The notes under the pieces were generated by a model. It had not been told where the DNA came from. It did no database searches and saw only the letters and a list, made by a program, of their open reading frames with translations. Made by a program: the position numbers and the translations under genes. From NCBI GenBank assembly GCA_002099365.1, contig MSED01000009.1, positions 1,054,001 to 1,118,000 of the forward strand: DNA of 64,000 nucleotides. The letters are read 5' to 3'. This document shows, piece after piece, positions 22,697-33,363 of this stretch; position 1 is the first letter of the stretch; each line of letters opens with the position of its first letter. Origin of the DNA: Phialophora verrucosa (Eukaryota; Ascomycota; Eurotiomycetes; Chaetothyriales; Herpotrichiellaceae).

Positions 22697-23544
22697 TGTT
22701 AGTGATCCTCAATCTCACAGAGAGCCAACGTTCGACATGTTGAAGGAATATCATCTAAAGGCCGGGGACGGATTATGGTCATTCTTGTTAAGGCTAGGGC
22801 CTGCCGAGGCTTATATCGGGCGCCTCATCAGCGCTTCAATCTTCCTTCGAGCTTCCATCCACGCTGGATGACAATCTCCTCATTCCACCAGGGGTCTAAT
22901 AAACCACGGTAGATCTTGTTCTTTGAACAGGATCACCGTTCTCTTTGACGACAACGCCGTGTGCTTCTTCCTTTGCGACTTGGTGATGGTCACACCTCAC
23001 TTACTGTGTAGACGCGGGTTTCATCAACTCTTGAAGAAAATTAAGCGAGCAGCAACGAACCATTGATCATCAAGAAACGACATTCCAAGCATGCGGCACC
23101 AAACAGCTCACTTCCCCGTCAAGCTTCCGATCTCATCGCTCAAATTCCACTGACGAACGGTGTTCTGCCTTGCTATTAATTCTTGAAACACTTGCCGTTT
23201 CCCATCTGGTAAGAGCCGTGGGCAAACGCCTGACGCACGGGCATTGGCGAGAGCTTTCGCGGCTACTCAGCCCCCGCGCGATGGATTCGCTTGAGTCTTT
23301 CGCCGTACAGCCACTGGCGAGCCTAATGCAGGTACATGGCCATCGTTTCCGTTCCTCAATGTTGTGTAAGTATCTAAGGGACGTGGCCGCAATCGTGGTA
23401 AGTTCTTTTGAAGCTGCGGTTTGCTCTCTGCGAACCTCATCCACGAAGTCTGTGTGCCCGCTGTTGTTATTCGAAGCTTTGCGCCAATCTCGTGCACATC
23501 GCGCGATTGAAGGCAGTCAAGAGCGTAAATCGACCGCAGAAAGG
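22697..23544. other. Intergenic region between divergent genes
   Basis: Promoters of the pterin dehydratase-like gene and the Ser/Gly-rich membrane-protein gene. An open frame runs upstream of 23545 to 23170 on the plus strand, but it begins without an ATG of its own and precedes a clear signal peptide, so it is treated as leader. No other gene is seen. Confidence 0.5.
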
Positions 23545-24690
23545 ATGCCGCCTCTAGAGCGTCTGATCCTATTACTCGCATTCACCCGTTGCGCCGTCAG
23601 AGCTGCTCCCTTGCAACAAAGAGCCGTCTACGACCCACTCGAACCTCTGAAAAGTGTCGCCAGCGAACTCCTCAGCTTCACGAGTGCGTTTGCGGGACCA
23701 GACTCGACAGGACGACAATCTGGAGCGACACTCGCCGCGTCCTCTACAAGTACGCAACAGCCTTGGACAGCTTCTGTAGGGACAAGCGCCGCGCAAAGTG
23801 GATTGGTTTCGACAGGCACAACCCATCCCACGGGGAGCGCCGGGACAGGAAGCATCACAATATCTGGCACTGCTAGTCAACTATCCACAGGAGGTGTCTC
23901 ACCAACTGCATCTATTGACCCAAACTCTTCCGGGGCTGCAACGACAATCTCTCCGGGCTCTGCGACCACTTCGCCAGACCCTAGCGACGGAACGGGTGGG
24001 GTAGTCCCAACAACCACCGGAAATGGTGGTGCCTCGAGTACTGGTACAAGCTCAGGTTCGGGCTCGAATTCAGGATCAGGATCAGGATCAGGATCAAGCC
24101 CTGGTGGTTCATCAGGAGGAGGATCTGGCTCCGGTTCCGGTTCCGGGTCCCCCTCTTCCTCGTCTGCGTCAACCAGCGCAACCGGCCTCTCACCCGGCGA
24201 GATCGCGGCGGCAGTGATCCTTCCTGTCCTCGCCCTCCTTGCCATTTTGTTCCTGCTCTTCCGGTACAACAAATCCCTCCGAGAAAAATACTCAACCTGG
24301 AATCAAGCACGACTCGATCGATCAGCCTATCGCCGAGCCCTCGACGACCCTATCCTCTCATTCGGCATGCGCCAACAAAACAACCAGGGGCTTGGAATAG
24401 GCGACGTGGAGCAATTAATCCGCCCCTTCAGACCGCTGTCCTTCGGCTTTAGCAACCCCAGAAGACCATTTCCTCGGCAGCAACGGAAACCCTTGCAGTG
24501 GGATCCAAGTCGGATAGGAGGCGACACCGCATCTGCTATTGGGATGGCGGTTCCACTACCCGCGGGCCAGCATAGCAGGAGTGTAAGTGAGATCTCAGAG
24601 GACAGTGATATATATGGCGGGGATGATCGGCCCGGGTCGAGATATCAAGATGCTCGTTCGAATCAGGTTTCGCCACAGAGTGCGGTTTGA
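23545..24690 (+). CDS. Ser/Thr/Gly-rich type I membrane protein, stress-sensor-like architecture
   Basis: Single exon, 381 residues. The start is the ATG that opens a signal peptide (MPPLERLILLLAFTRCAVRA, residues 1-20). Residues about 45-210 are extremely rich in Ser, Thr and Gly, ending in a GSGSGS-type repeat around residues 170-208; this region is probably heavily O-glycosylated and extended. A single transmembrane helix (IAAAVILPVLALLAILFLLF, about 219-240) is followed by a basic stop-transfer sequence and a 135-residue cytoplasmic tail with Arg, Ser and Pro. The plan (signal peptide, Ser/Thr rod, one membrane span, cytoplasmic tail) is that of fungal Mid2/Wsc-like cell-wall sensors, but no WSC cysteine domain is present. 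Function is inferred from architecture only. Confidence 0.8.
   Translation: MPPLERLILLLAFTRCAVRAAPLQQRAVYDPLEPLKSVASELLSFTSAFAGPDSTGRQSGATLAASSTSTQQPWTASVGTSAAQSGLVSTGTTHPTGSAGTGSITISGTASQLSTGGVSPTASIDPNSSGAATTISPGSATTSPDPSDGTGGVVPTTTGNGGASSTGTSSGSGSNSGSGSGSGSSPGGSSGGGSGSGSGSGSPSSSSASTSATGLSPGEIAAAVILPVLALLAILFLLFRYNKSLREKYSTWNQARLDRSAYRRALDDPILSFGMRQQNNQGLGIGDVEQLIRPFRPLSFGFSNPRRPFPRQQRKPLQWDPSRIGGDTASAIGMAVPLPAGQHSRSVSEISEDSDIYGGDDRPGSRYQDARSNQVSPQSAV
24055..24155 (+). repeat. GGATCA/GGTTCC hexamer tract encoding Gly-Ser repeats
   Basis: Short direct repeats such as GGATCAGGATCAGGATCA and TCCGGTTCCGGTTCCGG lie inside the membrane-protein gene and encode its Gly-Ser rod. Copy number of such tracts often varies between strains. 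Confidence 0.75.
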
Positions 24691-25426
24691 CGACTGACGA
24701 TTTTCTCTTATTCCCTGCGCAAAAGCAAGCGATGCGATGAACTTTCTACGATCGACTGTATATACTTTGTATGATATTGGCACGACTGCGGTACAGATTG
24801 ATAGCCACAAACTACCACTTGACACCATAAGCGCCATGACAGAAATATCTGACTCCCTACCCTGCCTTTGGAAGTCAGGATTCTAGTTCCCACCCCGCGG
24901 ACCTCAACCCGGACCGAGTGGGTGTCACAGAGCACGCCCGTCTCGCTTGCCAGTCCCATCATGATAAGCATACGATGTGCAATCGGAGTGCCATGAAGAG
25001 GCCCCTCGTCCAGAATGTGTATAAGCGCGAGGGTCGTCATGAAGGAGCAATCCAGACTCCCACGTCGTATGCCTTTCCATATACTCACGCCTACAGACAG
25101 AGTACATAATAAGTTTCGGCCGTGCAAAGAATCCCAAGCTCGCGCGACGGCGCGAGGCGTTGAGCAAATGATGGCAACCTGCGCCATCCAAGGCCCAGTT
25201 CGATTGGTGATTCACCCAAAATAAAAAAAATGAAATGCGAGGTAATTAGTTCATTACACACCGTATCAACGCGAGACTTCAACGCCAGACCTCAACTGTC
25301 TAGTCTCTCCTTACTACTCCCACTGATAATGTCATAAGAACAATCCGTTAATTCCACAGTGCCTATTATACCGGGAAAGGGTACATGGTACAGCCGAACA
25401 AAATCCAACACACAAGATACAATAAG
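24691..25426. other. Intergenic region
   Basis: 3' flank of the membrane-protein gene and promoter/leader of the inositol monophosphatase gene. No gene is supported. Confidence 0.5.
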
Positions 25427-26365
25427 ATGGCCGACATCGATCTCCCCGCGGTGCGGGATCATTTGATCGCGATCGCCATCAAGGCCGGCTCGATGATCAC
25501 GCAGGCGTCGTCGACGACCTCGTTGGGCTCCGACGGCAGCAACAGCAGCCTCGCGACCAAGAAGAACTCGGCCGACCTCGTGACCGAGACGGACAAGGCG
25601 GTCGAGGATTTCATCTCGTCGGACCTGAAGGCCACGTACCCCGACTTCCACTTCATGGGCGAGGAGACGTACGTGCCCGGGCAGAAGCTGGGTGCCGAAC
25701 CGACGTTCATCGTCGACCCTATCGACGGGACCACGAACTTCGTGCACGGCTGGCCTTACGTCTCGGTCTCGCTGGGGTTCGCGGTGGGGAAGGAACCCGT
25801 CGTCGGCGTCGTGTTTAACCCTTTCGCGGGCCGGCTGTACCACGCGGTGAAGGGCCAGGGGGCGTTTTTGCGCACGATCCGCGACCACCATGGCGGAGGC
25901 GGAGGCGGAGAGGATAGGCAGTTACCGCTCAGGTACCCGGCCCCGCTGACGGGGTTGGATGGGTGCGTCGTGGCCATCGAGTACGGGAGTGATCGGAGTG
26001 GTCAGAATTGGAGGACCAAAATCGACACGTGGGCCGCGTTGGGTGCGAGTAAGGAGGAGGGCGGCGCGATGGTGCATTCCGCGCGCGCGCTGGGGTCGGC
26101 GGCCTTGAATCTCTGCGGCGTGGCCGAGGGGACCTTGGACGCGTACTGGGAGGGAGGGTGCTGGGCCTGGGATGTCTGTGCTGGCTGGGTCGTTCTCAAG
26201 GAGGCCGGAGGCGTCATTGTCGATGGGAATCCCGGGCAGTGGGAGATTCCGGTTGACCATCGCAAGTACCTCGCCGTCAGGGGCGCCGAGGGCAGGCAGG
26301 GACAGAGAGAGTTGGTCGAGGAGTTCTGGGGGTTTATCAAGGGTTCCATGGAGTATGAGCATTGA
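25427..26365 (+). CDS. Inositol-1-monophosphatase
   Basis: Single exon, 312 residues. The start chosen is the ATG giving MADIDLPAVRDHL; an in-frame ATG at 25385 would add 14 residues with no family similarity. The metal-binding motifs are all present in order: DLVTETDKAVEDF, GEET, DPIDGTTNFVHGWPYVSVSL, and near the C-terminus GCWAWDVCAGWVVLKEAGG, which supplies the WD..AG ligand. The enzyme hydrolyses inositol monophosphates to free myo-inositol with Mg2+, feeding phosphoinositide synthesis; Li+ sensitivity is a family trait. It is slightly longer than bacterial homologues because of an insert around GGGGGEDRQLP (residues about 160-175). The exon is notably GC-rich. Located in the cytosol by inference from the absence of targeting signals. 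Confidence 0.94.
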   Translation: MADIDLPAVRDHLIAIAIKAGSMITQASSTTSLGSDGSNSSLATKKNSADLVTETDKAVEDFISSDLKATYPDFHFMGEETYVPGQKLGAEPTFIVDPIDGTTNFVHGWPYVSVSLGFAVGKEPVVGVVFNPFAGRLYHAVKGQGAFLRTIRDHHGGGGGGEDRQLPLRYPAPLTGLDGCVVAIEYGSDRSGQNWRTKIDTWAALGASKEEGGAMVHSARALGSAALNLCGVAEGTLDAYWEGGCWAWDVCAGWVVLKEAGGVIVDGNPGQWEIPVDHRKYLAVRGAEGRQGQRELVEEFWGFIKGSMEYEH

Positions 26366-26606
26366 GAATACGATCAAGTGGTCGACAGTCGCGCGAGAGC
26401 AGACGGGCAATGGCAAAATGGATGGGAGGTCAGGGGCATAGACATTTAGACACAACCTATTCCCCACGGCAGTGATGAACGGTTCATCCAGGCCAGCAAT
26501 AGATCACTTCTTCTATCCTTTGTTCCTTTTCTGGTCGCCTTGCCACTCGTAGTATTACACTGGTCGCTATGTAGAAACAGACACCCCAACCATAGATAAT
26601 GGCCGC

Positions 26607-27829
26607 CTACTTCCACAACTTGCCCAGCGACACCTCCTTATCGTCGTGCTTGTTGAGGACCTTTGCCGTTGCCAGGTCAAAGTCTTCCTGCGTGACGTGC
26701 ACTCTTCGTTCTCGCAAGGCGAACATTCCAGCTTCTGTGCATACACCTTTCAGTTCTGCACCAGAGCAACCGTTCATCTTCTCAGCGATCTTCTTTAGAT
26801 CGATGCCTCTGGTCAGGTTCATGCTCCTGGAGTGGATCCTCAAGATATCAGCCCTTGCTTCGACTGTTGGCGGGGGAAATTCGATTTTGCGATCAATACG
26901 ACCAGGGCGGAGGAGGGCGGGATCCAAGATATCCAGTCGATTGGTGGCCATGATAACCTTGATGTTCTTCGTGGGCTCGAAACCGTCCAGCTGATTCAAT
27001 AATTCCAACATCGTCCGCTGCACTTCCGAGTCACCGCCACTGCTGCCTTCCACACGGCTAGAGCCTATGCTGTCGATTTCATCCATGAAAATGATGCTGG
27101 GTGCGTGTTCTCTTGCCATAACAAACAGTTCTCTGACCATCCTGCTGCCTTCACCAATGTATTTCTGAACCAACTCCGATCCTGAGACTCTGATGAACTT
27201 GCAGTCGGCATGGTGGGCGACGGCACGAGCAAGCAAAGTCTTTCCTGTCCCCGGAGGCCCATACAGCAGGACACCTTTAGGCTGAGCGATACCGAGCGAT
27301 TCGAAGAGTTCTGGGTGGTTGAGACCGAGTTCGATGACTTCTTTAATCTCCTTGATCTGCTGGTCTAGACCACCAATCATATCGTATGTGCTGTCCGGGA
27401 CCTTTTCGACCATCATGAGAGACACTAGGGGATCGACGGATGAGGGAAGCATCTTTTCGAGCTTGTACGAGTCGGACAGAAGGGACACCCGCTTGCCGAC
27501 CGTCAACTTTGAGATATCCACGCTGTCGGCAATATCGACAACTGTGCCAGTCTGTCAGCCCGGTCCAGAAATGAAGGCGGAATGTCTCAATTACCATATT
27601 TGCCTTCCGGATGCACTTTGACAAGGACTTTCTTGGTGCCCATCACCTTGACCACTTCGCCGACGTACGAGCCAGGCTGTTGCAGTAATCCCAGCTCTTC
27701 TCGCAGGAGGCGCACTCTTGAATTGTAGTCATTTCGTTGTGCTTCTAAGCGCCGCAAAACCGCTTGACCTTGGATGATTTCAAGCTTGAGGGATTCGATT
27801 TTGTTGTGGTAGAAGTTATCGAGCGCCAT
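26607..27829 (-). CDS. RPT6: 26S proteasome regulatory ATPase subunit Rpt6
   Basis: Two exons, 27829-27595 and 27541-26607; 389 residues, the normal length. The N-terminal coiled coil (MALDNFYHNKIESLKLEIIQ) is followed by the OB domain (GSYVGEVVKVMGTKKVLVKV) and the AAA module: Walker A GPPGTGKT, Walker B IIFMDEIDSIG, and the arginine-finger region ATNRLDILDPALLRPGRIDR. The 53-base intron (GTAATT..CAG) falls after HPEGKY and restores VVDIADSVDIS. This subunit is one of six ATPases in the base of the 19S particle, which unfold ubiquitinated substrates. The C-terminus here is GKLWK. The start fits the family start; a longer open frame upstream has no conservation. It diverges from the exchanger gene at 28825. 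Confidence 0.97.
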
Positions 27830-28824
27830 GGTGACCAGATGCTCAGGGACTGCGATAGATATGTCTCGGTCTGCTGGTATGAGAAACTTGACCCCAAGAG
27901 GAGGCGGGACGTGGTGTTGAAGGAAAGTGGTGGACGACGATGGTAATTGGGAAAGACTGCTTGGAGTGATGGACGCGACTGCGCTTCGGAGCCTGAGGCG
28001 GAGGCGGCTGTTGGCGTTAATCGCGGCTACCATACGAGCACTCGTACGGCAAAGGGTTCCGTGGCCGCCGAGCCTGAGTTACCCTAGGGCGCTGGGCAGC
28101 TCCACTTAACCAAACTTCGTTCTAGGCGTCAACTTCGGTGGCCCGGGAAGACGGCTCGCCTCTTTTGGGTACCCAAGGTGCCTAAAACAGAGGACAACCT
28201 GTGCCAGCCCACAACAACAACCACTCCCCATCAAGTTGCACACATCCAGCCTGCTGCTGGGCATCGCACGCTCTCTGACTGCTCCACTGCACCACTGCAA
28301 CACCATCCGTCATACCTTGATGCAAGCTGCAAGCACCCACAGCTTCATTTGACACCTCCAAGGTCTGGGGTTGCTCCAGCTCCATCGCGTCGTATTTGAC
28401 TTGCTGCGGGATACCGCACGTGCGCCAATTGACGTGTTATCCTGGCCCCGATTCACAATTTCCTCCTGCACAGCGATTGCAGGCCGACGATCACCTACCA
28501 CTCATCATCTGTACCCAGTAATAAGAGAATCTCAGCGCTGCTATCAATATCTCCGGGATACACTACATTCATTTCCCTGCGGGCCTCGTTCCCACACCAC
28601 CTCGCCCTCGGTCACTTCCTCACCTCATGTAAACAGTGCCTTGTTGTCAACCGATCATATGACTATCTTCTCGCTGCTCATCTGATGCGTGCCCGAGCCT
28701 TAACTAGGCATATACTGGCCTGTGTGCCCTCCTGTCTGACGGCCCCTGCAAGTTTATAGGGCAAGATTCTCCAAGTTCGCCAGTGCATCTGGCAACTGCT
28801 AGAGAGAAGATTGGAACAGTCAGC
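27830..28824. other. Divergent promoter region, RPT6 / cation exchanger
   Basis: About 1 kb between two divergently transcribed housekeeping-type genes. No coding motif is seen. A GGCAAA hexamer near 28050 only partly matches the Rpn4 proteasome element of yeast, and I do not call it. Confidence 0.5.
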
Positions 28825-31800
28825 ATGTCGTCCAGCGACAATCCCCAAAGAAGCTCCGACGATAGACTAGGGCAAGATGTCCAATCTACCACGAGATCAT
28901 CGTCAGTCGCAGCCTCGGCGGGGGCAGAATTGCGATCTCAAGACGAACCGTTTGGAGGGGACACGACAATTCGACGTGACTATGGTACGTGCAGGAGCTC
29001 CATCGGCGAGAGGTATTCTGAACGCTAGCAGGCACTCTCGGCAGCAATGCTCCTGGTTCGAGCAGTCAAAGACCGCGCAGCGCCTACCGTTCTGACGAGG
29101 CTCCAGATACGCCTTCCACCATGCCTGTCCTATCGCCTCAGGCTACCCGAGTCCGCAAACCTCCGCCTATGATGAGAAGAATCTCAACTCGGAGACAGCT
29201 ACCCCATCGAGGCGAGCAGTTCTCGGTCGACGATGACCCTGACGAAGTTGTGGAAGACCGAGAGCTTCAAACACCCACTACTCAGTCGTTTCCCACCCTG
29301 AACCGATCACATTCCACCGTCCGTCGTCGGACTGCCGCCGCCCCTCCGCTGTTAGCGCGTGTCGATTCCGCTGAAGAGGAGGTAGAAGACCCCGTTTCAC
29401 AGGACACCGCAGTCCCGGCTGAAGAAGAGCCCGAGCCAGAGGTAGAGGAAGAACCGCACGAAGAGTCGGAAGATGCGGAACTAAGTGATACTGAGAGCTT
29501 CACTTTGAAAGACCGGCAGCTGGCCATCAATGAAACGCATCCATTTGGTATCAGGATATGGAAGCCGGCCCTATACAAGAAAAGCAGATCTGTCGAAAAA
29601 GGTGCCGAAGAAGATATCCACTCCTCCCCCAGTCAGATCGTGAGTACCTGGTTGTGGTTCTTCAATTGTCTGTGGACAGTTCTCTTCGGCTGGTGGCTGA
29701 GTGCTGCTGCCCTTGTTGGAGCCCTCATCTGCTATATATTTGCCTTTGACTCTAGTGCGGTCGCATACGGCAGAGTGTTCCTGGGCTTGGCCAACTATCT
29801 GTTCTGGCCCTTTGGCAAGTTCGTGAGGCTCGAGCAAGACGAGAATTATGTGGAAGAGGATGAAGGTGAAGGTCGAAGCATTAGCGAATACGAACGGTGG
29901 CAGAGTGGAGATCTCGAGTATGGTCGACTCATGTTCGGGCCTATACTCACCCACACGGGGTCCCTCGTTGGCCGACATCGAAACAGTATAGATTCTGCCA
30001 GTGAAACCGACAGCCTATTAGACCGAGGCGCAAGGGCGGACAGACAGGACACCAACGTCAGCGTCAACGCCAAATCGAAGCGACGACTCTTTGGACGAGG
30101 CCAGTGGACCTTGGGCCGGGTCATGTTTTTCATCTTCTTCTATTTCAACGTCGCCCCGCTGATGTTGCTGGTGTCGCTAATCTGCTGGTTGATGGTGTTC
30201 TGGATACCCATGGGCCGTGTCACCTTGATACTGTTCTACCACCTACGAAAACGACCACTCGCTCTGACTTTCCACCGTGACGTTTCACAAGCTAGGAGCT
30301 CCACGAAACCCACGTCAATCCTCCTCTGTACCTACCGAGCGGTTGGCATTAAATACTGGAAGTACACCATCGACGGGACCAATATTTTCCTCATCAACTT
30401 CCTGGCGGTCGTCGCTTTCGTCATCTTCGACTACTTCGTCCTCAAGGTGGCTGCTGGCTTGGACTTCTGGCTCACCAGTCCAGCCCTCATGTTCGCGTTG
30501 GCACTCATCTCCATCATCCCGCTGGCATACTTCATTGGCCAGGCAGTCGCTTCAATTTCAGCTCAGTCGTCCATGGGAATGGGTGCCGCAGTCAACGCGT
30601 TCTTTTCGACCGTCGTGGAAGTGTACCTCTACTGCATCGCGCTTAACGAGGGAAAGGCTTCTCTGGTAGAAGGGAGCATCATCGGCAGTATTCTGGCGGG
30701 CATTCTGCTCCTTCCTGGCCTGTCGATGTGCTTTGGTGCGATCAAGCGGAAGACACAACGGTTTAACGTAAGGTCGGCCAGCGCCACTTCAACCATGTTG
30801 CTGTTCGCTGTTATAGCAGCGTTCGGCCCTACTCTCTTCTACAAGATATACGGGAGCCATGAGCTGATCTGTCGGACATGCACCGCTGGAGATATGGAGG
30901 CCCCGAGGGATTGTCGACAATGCTATTTCCGTCAACTTCCCGCGGTCACAGACGATTTCTTCGTCAAGGCGGTCCGGCCTTACTGTTGGATCGCTGCCAT
31001 TCTCCTCTTCTCGTCCTACATCATTGGACTGCTCTTCACTTTGCGGACGCATGCCGCCATCATCTGGAGTACCGATGAGGAAAAGAAGCCTCAGGCCCTT
31101 CCCACTGCAGATGTGAGCCCAATGGATACTCGACATCAAAGTGTTGTCAATTCGCAGACCCTGACAAAACACGACGGATATGTGCCCAGATCGGCTATAA
31201 GAGAGTCTCAGTTGTACAGAAAGATTCTGGGCCAGTCTCTACAGTCAGCAGGACTCCCTGACGGTGATGGCGTCCTTGATCGAGATGGCTCTGGGGCCCA
31301 CGAAACCACGTCGCAAGTCTCGGCAGTCGACCATCAAAACAGGGGTGACCTGCCGCATCTTGTGCCTCCGAAATCGAGACACGGACCTGAAGACTTGCCG
31401 AGCCCCTCCCTGTATCCTGTGGTTCCCGGATTGTCGGAAGAAGACAACAATAATCTTGTGCGCCAAGTCGCAGAACTGGCGGCCACTGCCGCTACCATCG
31501 CGACTCGGGATGCTGTCAATCATCCCAACCGCGCTTCGTACCAAGCAACGCATGCATACAAAACAGATACTGTGAAAGGCCACAAGCCATCAGTAGCTCG
31601 CAGAGATACCGTGGCAGACGACGGCTACGCGAATGCTGCAGCGGAGCAAGCTGCGCAACCCGCGGCAGAAGGTGGTGGGCATGATGCTCCCAATTGGTCC
31701 CGAGCAAAGTCGTCCATCATTCTTCTCACGGCGACGCTAGCTTACGCCATTGTGGCAGAAATCCTAGTCGACACTGTTGACGTGGTCCTCGATTCTGTGG

Positions 31801-32309
31801 ACATCGACGAGAAATTCCTTGGCATCACACTGTTTGCGCTCGTACCAAACACGACCGAATTTCTGAACGGCATATCGTTTGCGATGAATGGCAACATCGC
31901 CCTCAGCATGGAGATTGGCTCGGCCTACGCGTTGCAGGTGTGCTTACTTCAGCTCCCTGCTTTAGTTCTGTTTACAGCATTGCGTTGGCAATTCATCGAT
32001 CCCAGCAGGCTGATTGACCATACCTTCAACCTGATCTTCCCTCAATGGGACATGGTGACGATCATTCTTTGCGTCTTCCTTCTCAGCTACATGTCAGGAG
32101 AAGGCAAGAGCAATTACTTTAAAGGCAGCATTCTAGTGATGACCTACCTGGTGGTAGTACTAGGCTTCTACTTCTCTGGCTTTACAAACATGACAGACAT
32201 GGGCGCAGATCCGAACGATACGCTGGCCATCATGTCGAGCATGGCTTGGCAGCAGCATGTGCCTGGCGGGGTCGCCACCACTCGGGCTATTAGCAGGAGA
32301 GAATTGTAA
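28825..32309 (+). CDS. VNX1: Vnx1-like vacuolar cation/H+ exchanger (CaCA/CAX superfamily)
   Basis: Two exons, 28825-28984 and 29032-32309; 1145 residues. The 47-base intron (GTACGT..CAG) joins DYG to TLGSNAPGSSS. Residues about 1-190 are hydrophilic and Ser/Arg/Glu-rich. Two blocks of membrane helices follow, separated by a long hydrophilic loop around residues 690-900. The first alpha repeat is GMGAAVNAFFSTVVEVYLY..SILAGILLLPG and the second VPNTTEFLNGISFAMNGN..GSAYALQVCLLQLPALVLF, with the conserved acidic residue in each. This organisation matches the long fungal Vnx1 type (yeast Vnx1 exchanges Na+ or K+ for H+ at the vacuole) rather than short Ca2+-selective Vcx1. Ion specificity is inferred from the subfamily. 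A Cys-rich luminal loop (CRTCTAGDMEAPRDCRQC) lies between helices. Confidence 0.9.
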
Positions 32310-33363
32310 ATGCATTTTTGGCAAGGGTACGGGAAAAAGAAGGCCCCAGTAAAGCGGTGAAGGTCATGCATCCTTGTTTGGTCCAGCGACGGCGTTTCGA
32401 TACAGGCCTGCTTTGTGTACATTGTTAATCGACAGCTTGGACAGAGATACAGAATTCTTGCATGGATACTCTTTCGACGATGTCGCCCTCTAGTCCGTGT
32501 CTAATGCAGGGCTGCTGCCCTGCTGTTGCTGACAAGGGAATTGACTACTGTGTAAAAATCACGGTAAACGGGGAGGGGGCCGGTTCAGGACTCGGTGCGG
32601 CACGAAAGACATGAAATGCCATTAAATGGTACGGAGGGAGCGCCACGCCGCTCTGCCGAACCGGAACCGTCCAAACAAACTTGACTGCGCACCGCTTGGT
32701 GTGTTGTACTGTAATGTATTCATTTCAACCGGCGTCCGAGCTGACGTTCAGGCTGAATCTCCTGGGCCGTCCTGTCCTGTCCTGTCCTCTCCTCTGAATT
32801 CGAAACATGGATCACACCATCCTTTTTCTTTTCAAGTAGTCGGTCCTAGCCATACCTAGTAGGGAGTGGAGCTCCGGTGGTGGAAAAGAAGGCCACGAGA
32901 GCATCACTGCACCCATGGACAAGTGCAAGAGGTGATGATACTGTTGCGGTAGGTTGGATCTTTGCTGATGTGCTGTCTGTCGTTGAATGTAGGTGATAGG
33001 TCGCTGTGGCTTGAAGATTAAGGCATCAGGGATAAGTCTAGAATTGAGGTGAGAGAGCCGAGTTGTGGCGGACTGAGTTGGGTGTTGGGGCGAGCTCATA
33101 TGAGAGAGCTTCGTATAGGAACCTCCTCGACCGGGAATAGTAAAGTCGAGTAGAGAAGATGGGTCAACCGCTATAAGATGCTGACGCTACGTCTACTGGA
33201 TCCCCTTTGTCCAGGTTCGATGCACAGGTCTCATATCAGTAGAGATCTCTGGTTCTTCTACCGCCGCGATGCCTGGTTGTGATATCAGCTTGCGAATTAC
33301 GGCAATCAACCAACTCCTCCCGAGAGAGAGGTGTGGTGGAGATAAACAAGATTCGTCAGAGAC
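32310..33363. other. Intergenic region between convergent genes
   Basis: 3' flanks of the exchanger and F-box genes. A short GTCCT tandem run occurs at about 32769-32790. No gene is seen. Confidence 0.5.
32769..32790. repeat. Pentanucleotide (GTCCT)n run
   Basis: Four GTCCT-like units in tandem with a degenerate end (CTCTCCTCT). Intergenic, no other signal. Confidence 0.6.

Noticed and set aside
23170..23544. N-terminal extension of the Ser/Gly-rich membrane protein
   Set aside because: It would bury a clear signal peptide internally, and the frame there starts at a non-ATG codon.
28045..28055. Rpn4/PACE proteasome element upstream of RPT6
   Set aside because: Only GGCAAA matches the GGTGGCAAA consensus; too weak to call.
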